A DNA stretch of 17,225 nt, from NCBI GenBank assembly GCA_022866585.1, contig JALHUP010000133.1, positions 1-17,225 of the forward strand, written 5' to 3'. Both the position numbers and the translations under genes were made by a program. Each line of letters begins with the position of its first letter. Position 1 is the stretch's first letter. Source of the DNA: Candidatus Zixiibacteriota bacterium (GTDB lineage Bacteria; Zixibacteria; MSB-5A5; SM1-73). Positions 1 to 6,821 of this stretch are shown in pieces. The notes under the pieces are model-generated. The model made no database searches, was not told the DNA's origin, and saw nothing but the letters and a program-made list of their open reading frames with translations.

Positions 1-2
1 CC

Positions 3-1334
3 TCCCCCAAGTCCGACTCTTTGATCAAAACTCCTTATCTTCTTACTTTGGAGGCTGATACCATTTCTGCCAGACCGGATACCACCCAGAAAGAAGAAAC
101 GGTGGAAAAGAAATTGGATTTCACCTCTTATGTCTTTAAAGCCGGACAAAACGAGCTGGACAGCTTAGCTGGTCTTTTGGATAAGAGGACCGTGGTAAAA
201 AAAGATACCCTCACCACAAAACTTCCCGGTGGTGAATATGCCCAGAAAAAGTATAAACTCAAGTTTTCTCCCGATTTGGTCTCCGGAGCTTTGAGCTATG
301 ACACTTTCTTCGGCTTTAGGGGACAATCCGTCATTGTCATAAGCGATCTGTTAGGAAATCATACCTTCATGTTAGCCACCGACTTGGTCAATACCATCGA
401 CCAGAGCAATTTTCAGCTTTTTTACCTATATATGGCCCAGAGGATAAATTGGGGAGTGGGGATACTTCATACTAAATACTATTATGTAGATTCTTATGAT
501 CGACTTTTCTCCGATCGGGTCTACGGGGCTTTAGGGTACGTCTCACTTCCCTTCAGCAAATTTACCCGGGCAGATGTGGACTTAACCCAAATCTCAGTGG
601 ATCGTAAGTATTATGATCCCCCGTACGCCGACAAAAGCGTGAAGGTATTTCTGCCTTCTTTGTCCTTGATCAATGATACAGTGATCTGGGGTGATACTGG
701 ACCGGTGAACGGAAGTCGAAGTTTGTTTTCCTATGAATATGCTCCTTATATTAGTCCCCGAAGCATCTCCTATGGTGCCGCCATGATGGATTACCGCAGA
801 TACTGGCATTTTATTAAAAGATATAGTTTCGCCTTCAGATTGACGGGTGGATTTTCACACGGTCAAGATAAGAAAAAATTCTTCTTAGGCGGCATTTCTG
901 ATTGGATCGGTCCCAGTTTAGGTTCTGAAGACATTTATGGAATAAGTGATCTTTATTTCGGAAACGTAATCACCCCCCTGCGGGGATATAAATATTTCGA
1001 CGTGCAGGGCACCAGATTCTTTCTAACTAATTTTGAGCTGAGGTATCCTTTTGTGGAACACTTCGTAATGAAATTCCCACTTCCTTTGTCCATACACTAC
1101 ATTAACGGAGCCTTCTTCTATGATATGGGGGCAGCCTGGGACGAGAACAAGAAATTCAAAGGGGGCACCACCGAAGGAGGATCCAGACTTAAAGATATTA
1201 AAGCTGGCTTCGGATTCGGAGCAAGAGCAAATTTGGGATTTTTGGTTTTAAGATACGATGTCGCCTGGCAGACCAATTTTGATTCCGTCTCCCCTAAACC
1301 CAAGCATTATCTATCCCTGGGTGCCGAATTTTAA
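3..1334 (+). CDS. TolB-like/outer-membrane barrel protein, C-terminal part (5' end outside window)
   Basis: The frame is open from the first complete codon of the window, so the TTG at 21 is probably an internal Leu and the true start lies upstream. The visible part begins with a charged linker, then a long stretch of alternating hydrophobic and aromatic residues typical of transmembrane beta-strands. Near the end are PLRGYKYFDVQG and LTNFELRYPF, which resemble the C-terminal strands of Omp85/BamA-type 'surface antigen' barrels. The protein ends GAEF, with the C-terminal Phe used in outer-membrane insertion. In known proteins of this shape the missing N-terminal part is a TolB/PD40-like beta-propeller; that is inferred because none of it is visible. 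An outer-membrane location is well supported, but the function is unknown. It converges on the rhamnose operon and is not part of it. Confidence 0.75.
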   Translation, partial: SPKSDSLIKTPYLLTLEADTISARPDTTQKEETVEKKLDFTSYVFKAGQNELDSLAGLLDKRTVVKKDTLTTKLPGGEYAQKKYKLKFSPDLVSGALSYDTFFGFRGQSVIVISDLLGNHTFMLATDLVNTIDQSNFQLFYLYMAQRINWGVGILHTKYYYVDSYDRLFSDRVYGALGYVSLPFSKFTRADVDLTQISVDRKYYDPPYADKSVKVFLPSLSLINDTVIWGDTGPVNGSRSLFSYEYAPYISPRSISYGAAMMDYRRYWHFIKRYSFAFRLTGGFSHGQDKKKFFLGGISDWIGPSLGSEDIYGISDLYFGNVITPLRGYKYFDVQGTRFFLTNFELRYPFVEHFVMKFPLPLSIHYINGAFFYDMGAAWDENKKFKGGTTEGGSRLKDIKAGFGFGARANLGFLVLRYDVAWQTNFDSVSPKPKHYLSLGAEF

Positions 1335-1366
1335 ACTAATACAAACGCAAGAAATAAGTTTACATA

Positions 1367-1500
1367 CCCCTCACCCTAGCCCTCTCCCACAAGGGGAGAG
1401 GGGACTTCTCAGACGGGTCTCCGTCATAAATTTCCCCCTCCCTTGTCCGCCCGAAGGCGGATCCGCCTCTGGCGGAATGGGAGGGGGTCAGGGGGAGGGT
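1367..1500. repeat. Composite palindromic repeat between convergent genes
   Basis: This region holds several nested palindromes. CCCTCTCCC at 1380-1388 pairs with GGGAGAGGG at 1394-1402. A second unit pairs a CCCCTCCC arm near 1435 with a GGGAGGGG arm near 1480. Between those arms lies a double GGCGGA hairpin at 1445-1476. The outer CCCCTCACCCT end is shared with the copies at 13258 and 14296. It sits between two convergent 3' ends, so it could act as a two-way transcription stop or mRNA end, but no clear T-tract is present. Confidence 0.75.
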
Positions 1501-1559
1501 GATGATGTCAATTTATTTAATTCGTTTGCTATAAATATAAGTACATTAAATGAACTGTC

Positions 1560-1638
1560 ATTGCGAGGAGTCCCGCATTTTGTGGTTCGAGAAACTCACC
1601 ACCCTAAGCAAAGTCGAAGGGCGGGACGACGAAGCAAT
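1560..1638. repeat. Long imperfect hairpin repeat (ATTGCGAGGAG ... GACGAAGCAAT type)
   Basis: Nested arms are visible: ATTGC 1560-1564 with GCAAT 1634-1638, GTCCCGC 1570-1576 with GCGGGAC 1621-1627, and TTCGA 1586-1590 with TCGAA 1614-1618. A similar ATTGCGAGGAG...GACGAAGCAAT element is a familiar dispersed intergenic repeat in many unrelated bacterial genomes (recalled from memory, not searched). With the 1367-1500 element it fills the 353-bp gap 1335-1687, in which I see no gene. A further small hairpin, ACGGAC/GTCCGT, lies at 1651-1668. Confidence 0.7.
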
Positions 1639-1687
1639 CCCTTGTTCGTCACGGACGCCCTCGTCCGTTCTCCCACCAAAGGCGGGA

Positions 1688-2617
1688 TCAGAGCAGGGGA
1701 GCTGACAGCTCGCGAAAAGTTTGCTTGCTCTTGATCAGATATTCCAAAGCTTGGTTTACAGAAAGAAGCTTAGTCTCCAAGATACTTTGGGCTCTGTCTA
1801 TTTTGAGACCACCCTTATATGGCCTTTTGGCTTTTTGCTGTAAAAGTTCAGTTTTGGTGGGTAGAATATTATTTTTATCAAAATTAAATTTGTCTGCCAC
1901 CTTTATGGCAAAATCGTAGCGGGAAAGATATTCAGAACCGGCAATATGATATATTTCAGAGATGTTTTTTTTAACCATCTCCAGAATACACAAGGATAGA
2001 TTATCAGCCAAGGTGGGATTATTAAATTGGTCTGTGACTATTTTGATTTTTTCATTTTGGGAAAGCTTCTCCAAAAGCCAGAGCAAGAAATTTGATTTTA
2101 CGTTTTTCCCAAATCCATAAAGGACATTAGTTCTAATAATAAGGAAATCGACTCCGCTTTCTTTAATGATTCTCTCTGATTCCAACTTAGTTTCACCATA
2201 AAAATTTACAGGATCGGGAGGATCTTCTTCAAAGTATGGTCCATTTTCTCCATTGAAGATATAATCTGTGGAAAGTTGGATCAATTTGATCTTTTGTTCT
2301 CTGCAGAAACTTACTAAATTTCTAACCCCTCCTACATTAACTGCCCGAGCTTTGTCTTTATGAATTTCGCATCCATCCACATCCGTATATGCCGCCGCAT
2401 TGATGATAACTTGGGGATGATAAAAAGATATATGAAATCCAAGCTGTCGTCGGTCTGTAATATCCAGATTTTCGTAAGAGAGATTGGGAAAAGAGAAGAA
2501 ACTTTCGGGGTGAAGATCGCAAGCAATGACTTTATAATGAGGGTGGAAATCGGTGACCAGCTTCTGCCCCAAAAGCCCATTAGCTCCAGTAATCAAGACG
2601 GTTGCATATGCATTCAT
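1688..2617 (-). CDS. rfbD: dTDP-4-dehydrorhamnose reductase
   Basis: This enzyme (RmlD) does the last step of dTDP-L-rhamnose synthesis, NAD(P)H reduction of dTDP-4-keto-L-rhamnose, in the cytoplasm. The 309-residue length is normal for the family. Visible motifs are the Rossmann TGANGLLG at residues 10-17, NAAAYTDVDGCE near 73-84, STDYIFNG at 116-123, and the catalytic YGETK at 140-144 (Tyr/Lys pair). DQFNNPT at 196-202 is the family's DQxGxPT-like segment, with N where G is usual. The ATG start is 7 nt after the rfbB stop, so the two are probably co-transcribed; no strong Shine-Dalgarno is seen. The last residues, after roughly position 300, are encoded by a palindrome (1699-1711) at the edge of the repeat-rich gap and may be an acquired tail. 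Confidence 0.93.
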   Translation of the reverse strand: MNAYATVLITGANGLLGQKLVTDFHPHYKVIACDLHPESFFSFPNLSYENLDITDRRQLGFHISFYHPQVIINAAAYTDVDGCEIHKDKARAVNVGGVRNLVSFCREQKIKLIQLSTDYIFNGENGPYFEEDPPDPVNFYGETKLESERIIKESGVDFLIIRTNVLYGFGKNVKSNFLLWLLEKLSQNEKIKIVTDQFNNPTLADNLSLCILEMVKKNISEIYHIAGSEYLSRYDFAIKVADKFNFDKNNILPTKTELLQQKAKRPYKGGLKIDRAQSILETKLLSVNQALEYLIKSKQTFRELSAPLL

Positions 2618-2624
2618 ACGAATT

Positions 2625-3641
2625 TCACATCTTTTCCCTAAGGACGTAATGTTTCTGATAATATTCTAAATATTCCCCGGTCTTGATTTTTTGCCACCAT
2701 TTTTGATTGGCAATATACCAGTCCACAGTCTTGGCAATCCCTTCCTCAAAAGAAGCATCCGGCTTCCAGCCCAATTCATTTCTTATTTTGGAGGAATCGA
2801 GGGCATATCTGCGGTCATGTGCAGGTCTGTCCTTGACGTGTTTTATTAAAGATTTGGGCTGGTTCAATTTCTTTAAGATCAGATCGGTTATCTCCAAATT
2901 AGTTTTTTCATAGCTTCCGCTGATATTGTAAATCTCGCCGATTTTGCCTTTGTGTAAGACTGAATCTAAAGCTTTGCAGTGGTCTTCCACATAAAGCCAG
3001 TCACGAATATAAAGACCGTCACCATATATGGGCAGTTCTTGACTAAAGAGGGCATTGGTGATGAAAAGGGGGATGAGCTTCTCCGGAAATTGATAAGGGC
3101 CATAATTATTGGTGCATCGGGTGATTATGGCAGAGAGACCAAAGGTCTTAAAATAGGAGCGCACTAAAAGATCAGCCGAGGCTTTGCTGGCGGAATAGGG
3201 ACTGTTAGGCAAAAGGGGAGAGGACTCAGTAAAAGCCCCCACTTTCCCCAGACTCCCATATACTTCGTCTGTGGAAATCTGGATGAATATATCTGTCTTG
3301 AACTTCAGTGCGGACTCAAGCAGAATCTGGGTCCCCAGAACATTAGTCTCCACAAAAATTTTAGGATCATATATGGATCTGTCCACATGGGTCTCCGCCG
3401 CAAAGTTGACGATCACATCGATTTTGTCTTCAACGATTCTTTCGACTAATTTTTGGTCACAAATGTCACCTTTTATGAATTGATAATTCTGATTATCCTC
3501 TATGTCGGAAAGATTATCCAAATTCCCGGCATAGGTCAGTTTGTCTAAATTCACTATTTCATAATGAGGATAATGGGAAAGGATATACTTGATGAAGTTA
3601 GATCCGATAAACCCGGCACCTCCGGTGACTAATATTTTCAT
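2625..3641 (-). CDS. rfbB: dTDP-glucose 4,6-dehydratase
   Basis: RmlB, an extended SDR, converts dTDP-glucose to dTDP-4-keto-6-deoxyglucose using bound NAD+. It is 338 residues, the usual size. Visible motifs are TGGAGFIG at 6-13 (NAD site), NFAAETHVDRSI at 79-90, STDEVYG at 123-129 (the DE pair acts in dehydration), YSASK at 149-153, and RCTNNYGPYQFPEKLIP at 175-191, a strong family signature. GDGLYIRDWLYVEDH follows at 207-221, with Leu-Tyr where many homologues have Asn-Val or Lys-Asn. The ATG start at 3641 has only a weak ribosome site. It lies between rfbC (130-bp gap with hairpins) and rfbD (7-nt gap). Confidence 0.96.
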   Translation of the reverse strand: MKILVTGGAGFIGSNFIKYILSHYPHYEIVNLDKLTYAGNLDNLSDIEDNQNYQFIKGDICDQKLVERIVEDKIDVIVNFAAETHVDRSIYDPKIFVETNVLGTQILLESALKFKTDIFIQISTDEVYGSLGKVGAFTESSPLLPNSPYSASKASADLLVRSYFKTFGLSAIITRCTNNYGPYQFPEKLIPLFITNALFSQELPIYGDGLYIRDWLYVEDHCKALDSVLHKGKIGEIYNISGSYEKTNLEITDLILKKLNQPKSLIKHVKDRPAHDRRYALDSSKIRNELGWKPDASFEEGIAKTVDWYIANQKWWQKIKTGEYLEYYQKHYVLREKM

Positions 3642-3687
3642 AAGCTTATTTGCTCATAGACGGCCGTTATAATCCGTCTTCCAGCGT

Positions 3688-3723
3688 GGCTGAATGACGG
3701 AAATGTCTGGATAACATTCAGCC
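3688..3723. repeat. Hairpin in the rfbC-rfbB gap
   Basis: GGCTGAATG (3688-3696) and CATTCAGCC (3715-3723) form a perfect 9-bp stem with an 18-nt loop. In the same 130-bp gap, CCAGAAAAAA and TTTTTTGCTGG (about 3727-3767) form an almost perfect second stem nearer the rfbC stop. A third short stem, AGACGG/CCGTCT, lies close to the rfbB start. On the transcribed minus strand the second hairpin contains a run of T and could attenuate transcription between rfbC and rfbB. That role is inferred. Confidence 0.5.
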
Positions 3724-3771
3724 GCACCAGAAAAAAGTTACATTCTGTTTTTTGCTGGAGCACTATTTTAG

Positions 3772-4227
3772 CTATCCGTTCTTTCTCTCCCAGTTATAAG
3801 GAATACCGTTTTTATGTGGATCCACCCTAAACTCATCGGGTTGATCGTAATTGTAAACCTCGGTGGGACAGTTGATGCAGATGGCTTCCTCCTGGCTGAT
3901 GCATTTAAAACCGTGCAGAACCAAATTGGGGATTTGAACCAAAAGGGGATTATGTTCGCCTAAGAAAAATTCATTTATCTCTTCCTTAGTGGGGGAATCA
4001 GCTCTATTGTCATATAAGACTAATTTGATCATTCCTTTGACCACTGCAAAATTGTCAATCTGCTTTTTATGGTAATGCCATCCCTTGACCACTCCGGGAT
4101 AGGCAGTGGTCATGTAAACCTGCCCAAATTTGACAAATAATTCATCGTCTCTCCGGATGATCTCCATCAGATGTCCCCGTTCATCCGGGATCATTTTCAG
4201 TTTTTTGGTTACCACTCCATGAATCAT
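3772..4227 (-). CDS. rfbC: dTDP-4-dehydrorhamnose 3,5-epimerase family protein (short form)
   Basis: RmlC-family cupin, expected to epimerise C3 and C5 of dTDP-4-keto-6-deoxyglucose. At 151 residues it is clearly shorter than classical RmlC (about 180). Visible features are DERG at 15-18, GVVKGWHYHKKQ at 45-56 (classical form RGLHYQ...Q, containing the catalytic His), VLHGF at 103-107, and YNYDQPDEFRVDP at 125-137. Together these match the family's substrate-binding elements. Its place between rfbA and rfbB/D supplies the third enzyme of the pathway, the best argument that it acts as the rhamnose epimerase. A related sugar 3-, 5- or 3,4-isomerase cupin cannot be excluded. The ATG start at 4227 has no strong Shine-Dalgarno; a 265-bp repeat-filled gap separates it from rfbA. 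Confidence 0.85.
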   Translation of the reverse strand: MIHGVVTKKLKMIPDERGHLMEIIRRDDELFVKFGQVYMTTAYPGVVKGWHYHKKQIDNFAVVKGMIKLVLYDNRADSPTKEEINEFFLGEHNPLLVQIPNLVLHGFKCISQEEAICINCPTEVYNYDQPDEFRVDPHKNGIPYNWERKNG

Positions 4228-4302
4228 GAGGAATTCCCGAATAAGCCACCCAAAAGAAGCTGTTGCCGAACTCTTTTTTCTTTTGGTTTCGTAAAAGGAC
4301 TT

Positions 4303-4455
4303 CGGTTAAGTATCGTTTATCGTAATTCGTCATCGTTTATCCGCCTTTGGCGGGAAAGACAAAACCGAGAGACGACTTGTCCGCCAGAGGCGGATCTGCC
4401 TTTGGCAGACGATACGTAGCCGAGGCCGTAACCGATAGACGATACACAGACTTAA
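4303..4455. repeat. Composite repeat: inverted 7-nt-period arrays around GGCGGA hairpins
   Basis: The left arm (about 4311-4341) is a run of 7-mers such as TATCGTT, TATCGTA, ATTCGTC, ATCGTTT. The right arm (about 4407-4450) is the inverted type, with units such as ACCGATA, GACGATA. TTAAGT...ATCGTTTATCG on the left matches the reverse complement of CGATAGACGATAC...ACTTAA on the right. In the middle are TCCGCC/GGCGGA palindromes at about 4340-4354 and a double hairpin at 4379-4409 that closely resembles 1445-1476. The 265-bp gap 4228-4492 shows no gene. The same architecture recurs at 5668-5830. Confidence 0.7.
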
Positions 4456-4492
4456 GTACCAGACCTAAGAATTCATTTTATATGGGCAACAA

Positions 4493-5227
4493 TTACAGAT
4501 CCGTTTTGTTAACCTCACCTTTTGCCACCCAGTTGCTTGCCCTAAGAAGGGATTCAAAGGTGCCGGCGTCGGACCACCATCCCTCTAAGATGCCGTAAGT
4601 CATTTTCCCTTCTCTGATATAAGCATTGCTTACATCGGTGATCTCCAGTTCTCCTCGGGCAGACGGGGTCAAAGTGCGAATAATATCGAAAACTTTGGCA
4701 TCGTACATATAGATGCCGATCACCGCAAAATTTGATTTGGGGATTTTGGGTTTTTCTTCGATTCCCACTATTTTCCCGTCAACTATCTCCGGCACCCCGA
4801 AGCGCTCTGGATCCGGGACCTCTTTCAAAAGGATTTTTGCTCCCTCTTTTTGCTTTCGAAAATCCTTTACCGCTTGGATTATATTCCCCTCAATTATATT
4901 ATCTCCTAAGATCACCACGATCTTCTCATAATCAGAGAAATGCTCTGCCAAGCCTAAAGCCTCTGCAATTCCCCCTTCACCCTCCTGATAGGTATAGTTT
5001 ATATGCTTAAGCCCGAAGTCTTTTCCATTTCCCAAAAGCCTCAAGAAATCCCCGGCGTGATTTCCTCCGGTGACGATTAAAATGTCGTCTATCCCTGCAT
5101 TGATCAAAGTCTGCAAGGGATAAAAGATCATGGGTTTGTCGTAAACCGGGAGAAGATGCTTATTGGTAATTTTGGTTAAGGGGTAAAGCCTCTTACCCAA
5201 ACCGCCGGCTAAGATGACGCCTTTCAT
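4493..5227 (-). CDS. rfbA: Glucose-1-phosphate thymidylyltransferase (short form)
   Basis: RmlA makes dTDP-glucose from glucose-1-phosphate and dTTP, the first step of rhamnose synthesis. Visible motifs are LAGGLGKRLYPLT at 6-18 (nucleotide-binding loop), NKHLLPVYDKPM at 22-33, ILGDN at 106-110 (metal-binding Asp), DPERFGVPE at 139-147, EEKP at 157-160, and WSDAGTFESL at 218-227. At 244 residues it lacks the C-terminal helices of the 290-residue allosteric RmlA, so feedback inhibition by dTDP-rhamnose may differ (inference). The start codon overlaps the upstream lipoprotein stop as ATGA. The GGAGG that could serve as Shine-Dalgarno directly abuts the ATG, so translational coupling is likely. 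A UTP-using homologue is possible, but the rfbCBD context favours dTTP. Confidence 0.93.
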   Translation of the reverse strand: MKGVILAGGLGKRLYPLTKITNKHLLPVYDKPMIFYPLQTLINAGIDDILIVTGGNHAGDFLRLLGNGKDFGLKHINYTYQEGEGGIAEALGLAEHFSDYEKIVVILGDNIIEGNIIQAVKDFRKQKEGAKILLKEVPDPERFGVPEIVDGKIVGIEEKPKIPKSNFAVIGIYMYDAKVFDIIRTLTPSARGELEITDVSNAYIREGKMTYGILEGWWSDAGTFESLLRASNWVAKGEVNKTDL

Positions 5228-5622
5228 CCTCCGATATACCAGTCCCCTCTCTCAAACTTTATGGCCAGGGTAGCAATCTTGGTAAAACCGAGTTTCTCAT
5301 TGCGGACGTGAATAGATGCTTCCCCAATATTTTTATCATCTTCGAAAGTAATATGAGTCACTTGGACGACGATGCTTGAGTCTTTGAGCTGCCAATTATC
5401 GTAAGCGTTTAAGAAAAGCTCTTTACTCTCGTCTTCTAAAAGTTGTCGGCTTAAAAGTTTTTCTGCCTCTTCTATTTGATTTGCCGACATTAAGCGGATG
5501 AACTGGATCACCCTTTCTTTGGCTCTCTCCTCTGTTCTATTTTTGGTACTGCTACAGCCGATTAAAGCAAAAAAAATAAGAAGACATGTTAGGCATCTTG
5601 ACCATCCAAGTTTATTTTTCAT
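5224..5622 (-). CDS. Small predicted lipoprotein, first gene of the rhamnose operon
   Basis: The protein has 132 residues. The N-terminus has a Lys/Arg-containing n-region, a hydrophobic stretch at about 11-21, and a lipobox LIGC at 20-23, so it should be lipidated at Cys23 and anchored to a membrane facing the periplasm. The rest (AKERVIQFIRLMSANQIEEAEKLL, shown here only as AKERVIQF...EEAEKLL) reads as a helix followed by beta-strands ending WYIGG, a pattern like NTF2-fold or DUF4878-type lipoproteins. That resemblance is by eye. AGAGG lies 9 nt before the ATG. The gene overlaps rfbA by 4 nt. I do not recognise a specific function; co-translation with rfbA suggests a link to envelope polysaccharide, or simply a chance operon partner. 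Confidence 0.8.
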   Translation of the reverse strand: MKNKLGWSRCLTCLLIFFALIGCSSTKNRTEERAKERVIQFIRLMSANQIEEAEKLLSRQLLEDESKELFLNAYDNWQLKDSSIVVQVTHITFEDDKNIGEASIHVRNEKLGFTKIATLAIKFERGDWYIGG

Positions 5623-5667
5623 CTGGTCTTACCTCTGCCTTTCAGATGGGGTTGTTGTTTAAATCTG

Positions 5668-5830
5668 TTTCTCGTTTATCGGTTTAGGTTTTGGTTACGT
5701 ATCGGAAGTCGTATCTCGGTTTCGTATATCGTTATCTTTGTATACGATGCGTCCCGCAAGGTGCGGGACGAATAAACGACTGACGATGCCTTTTTGGACG
5801 ATACCTAACCGAAACCGTAACCTTTTTAAA
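5668..5830. repeat. Composite repeat: inverted 7-nt-period arrays around a GC-rich hairpin
   Basis: At the core, CGTCCCGCA and TGCGGGACG form a perfect 9-bp stem with a 3-nt loop (about 5751-5771). To the left (5670-5750) are TATCG/TTCGTA-type units at about 7-nt spacing. To the right (5768-5823) are the inverted type (ACGATAC, ACCGAAA, CCGTAAC). The right-arm stretch ACGATACCTAACCGAAACC resembles ACGATACGTAGCCGAGGCC in the 4407-4430 arm with only a few mismatches, so the two elements are related. Most of the 406-bp gap 5623-6028 is this element plus the terminator-like hairpin beyond it; no gene is seen. Confidence 0.7.
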
Positions 5831-5907
5831 CGCAACCCCAAAGATGCAATCACTATTTAATTGACAAAGCACCGTCGGATCGTAATAAAAAAGCTAAGAG
5901 CAGATCT

Positions 5908-5985
5908 TTAAAAAAATTCTCTCCTAGCTTTTTCAAAGGATCCGTCCGCACGGACGCCTTCTGGGCGCTTCGCGGGAGAATTTGA
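5908..5985 (-). terminator. Possible terminator after rplY
   Basis: Reading on the minus strand, AAATTCTC (5983-5976) can pair with GAGAATTT (5921-5914), followed directly by further T residues. The long loop holds its own small palindromes, including GTCCG/CGGAC at about 5943-5954. It lies about 45 nt after the rplY stop, so it fits the end of the prs-rplY transcript. The long loop makes it a weak candidate. Confidence 0.4.
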
Positions 5986-6028
5986 AATAAGGGCAATCCG
6001 AATTCCGGATCCGTAGGGTCGCAACACC

Positions 6029-6802
6029 TCATTTCCCTTCCTTTTTCTTCTCCTCTTTTCCGGGGGATTTGGTTTCGGCAGACCTCTCTTCCTTAGCACC
6101 TTTGGGGGTCTCTTCTTTCTTCTCAGCTTTGGCTTCCTTGCCTTTTTCTGCCTCCTCTTTTTCCACCCCCTCTTTCTTCTCGGTGATCACCTCGGGCTCT
6201 TCCACAGCCGCGGCTGGAGCCACCTCCGGCTCCTTGAACACTGTAGGATGAACCACGTTCACTATGGAGCCCTGCGGGTCAGTAAGTATTTGCGCCTTTT
6301 CCAATTTGACATCCCCCACATGGATGGAGTCCCCTATCTTTAAATTAGCCACATCTACTTCGATCTTCTCCGGGATCTCCGTGGGTAAACATTCCACCTC
6401 CAACTCCCTGAGCACATGCTGGAGAATTCCTCCATCTTGCTGGACCCCAATCGGGATTCCTACCAGGTGAATAGGGACTTTGATAGTGAGTTTTTTGGAG
6501 AGCGAGATTTGTTGAAAATCCACGTGCAGGATCTCTCCCCATACCGGATCGCGTTGAAGTTCTCGAATCAAAACTTTCTTGTCCCCATTTTTTTGGTCAT
6601 CGATATTTAAGGTAATGATGACGTTCTCTCCGAGTCCCGACCTCAAAAGAGCGTGAAACGATTTGGCATCCACCTCCAGGGGCAGAGAGGGCGTCTCTGC
6701 TCCATAGACCACCGCGGGGATGATCCCCTTTCTTCTCAATTTTTTAGCATGTTCCTTGCCCAGCTTATCCCTCGGTTTTGCCGTGATTACAATCTCTTTC
6801 AT
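6029..6802 (-). CDS. rplY: 50S ribosomal protein L25, CTC/TL5 type, with Lys/Glu-rich tail
   Basis: L25 binds 5S rRNA in the large ribosomal subunit. Residues 1-95 form the L25 domain (AKPRDKLGKEHAKKLRRKG, then IPAVVYG, then VLIRELQRDPVWGEILHVDF). Residues 96-190 form the second domain of the CTC/TL5 long form (KVPIHLVGIPIGVQQDGGIL, LRELEVECLPTEIPEKIEVD). From about residue 190 there is a low-complexity tail of Lys, Glu, Ala and Pro, about 65 residues, which is long even for this type and probably disordered. AAGGAG lies 9 nt upstream of the ATG, and the prs stop is only 19 nt before it, so the two form an operon. In many genomes pth follows rplY; here repeats follow instead. Confidence 0.95.
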   Translation of the reverse strand: MKEIVITAKPRDKLGKEHAKKLRRKGIIPAVVYGAETPSLPLEVDAKSFHALLRSGLGENVIITLNIDDQKNGDKKVLIRELQRDPVWGEILHVDFQQISLSKKLTIKVPIHLVGIPIGVQQDGGILQHVLRELEVECLPTEIPEKIEVDVANLKIGDSIHVGDVKLEKAQILTDPQGSIVNVVHPTVFKEPEVAPAAAVEEPEVITEKKEGVEKEEAEKGKEAKAEKKEETPKGAKEERSAETKSPGKEEKKKEGK

Positions 6803-6821
6803 CAGACTTTTCTCCTTTTGA

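Noticed and set aside
1258..1734. Plus-strand open frame of about 158 codons running over the 3' end of the barrel gene and the repeats
   Set aside because: It is out of frame with the real gene and most of its length is palindromic repeat sequence giving Pro/Gly/Arg-rich peptide; no ribosome site or family resemblance.
4311..4450. Possible CRISPR array in the repeats near rfbA
   Set aside because: Units are 7-nt periodic and degenerate, with no repeat of 23-40 nt separated by unique spacers, and no cas genes are nearby.
6345..6542. Alternative-frame ORF inside rplY
   Set aside because: It lies entirely within the well-supported L25 gene and has no family resemblance.
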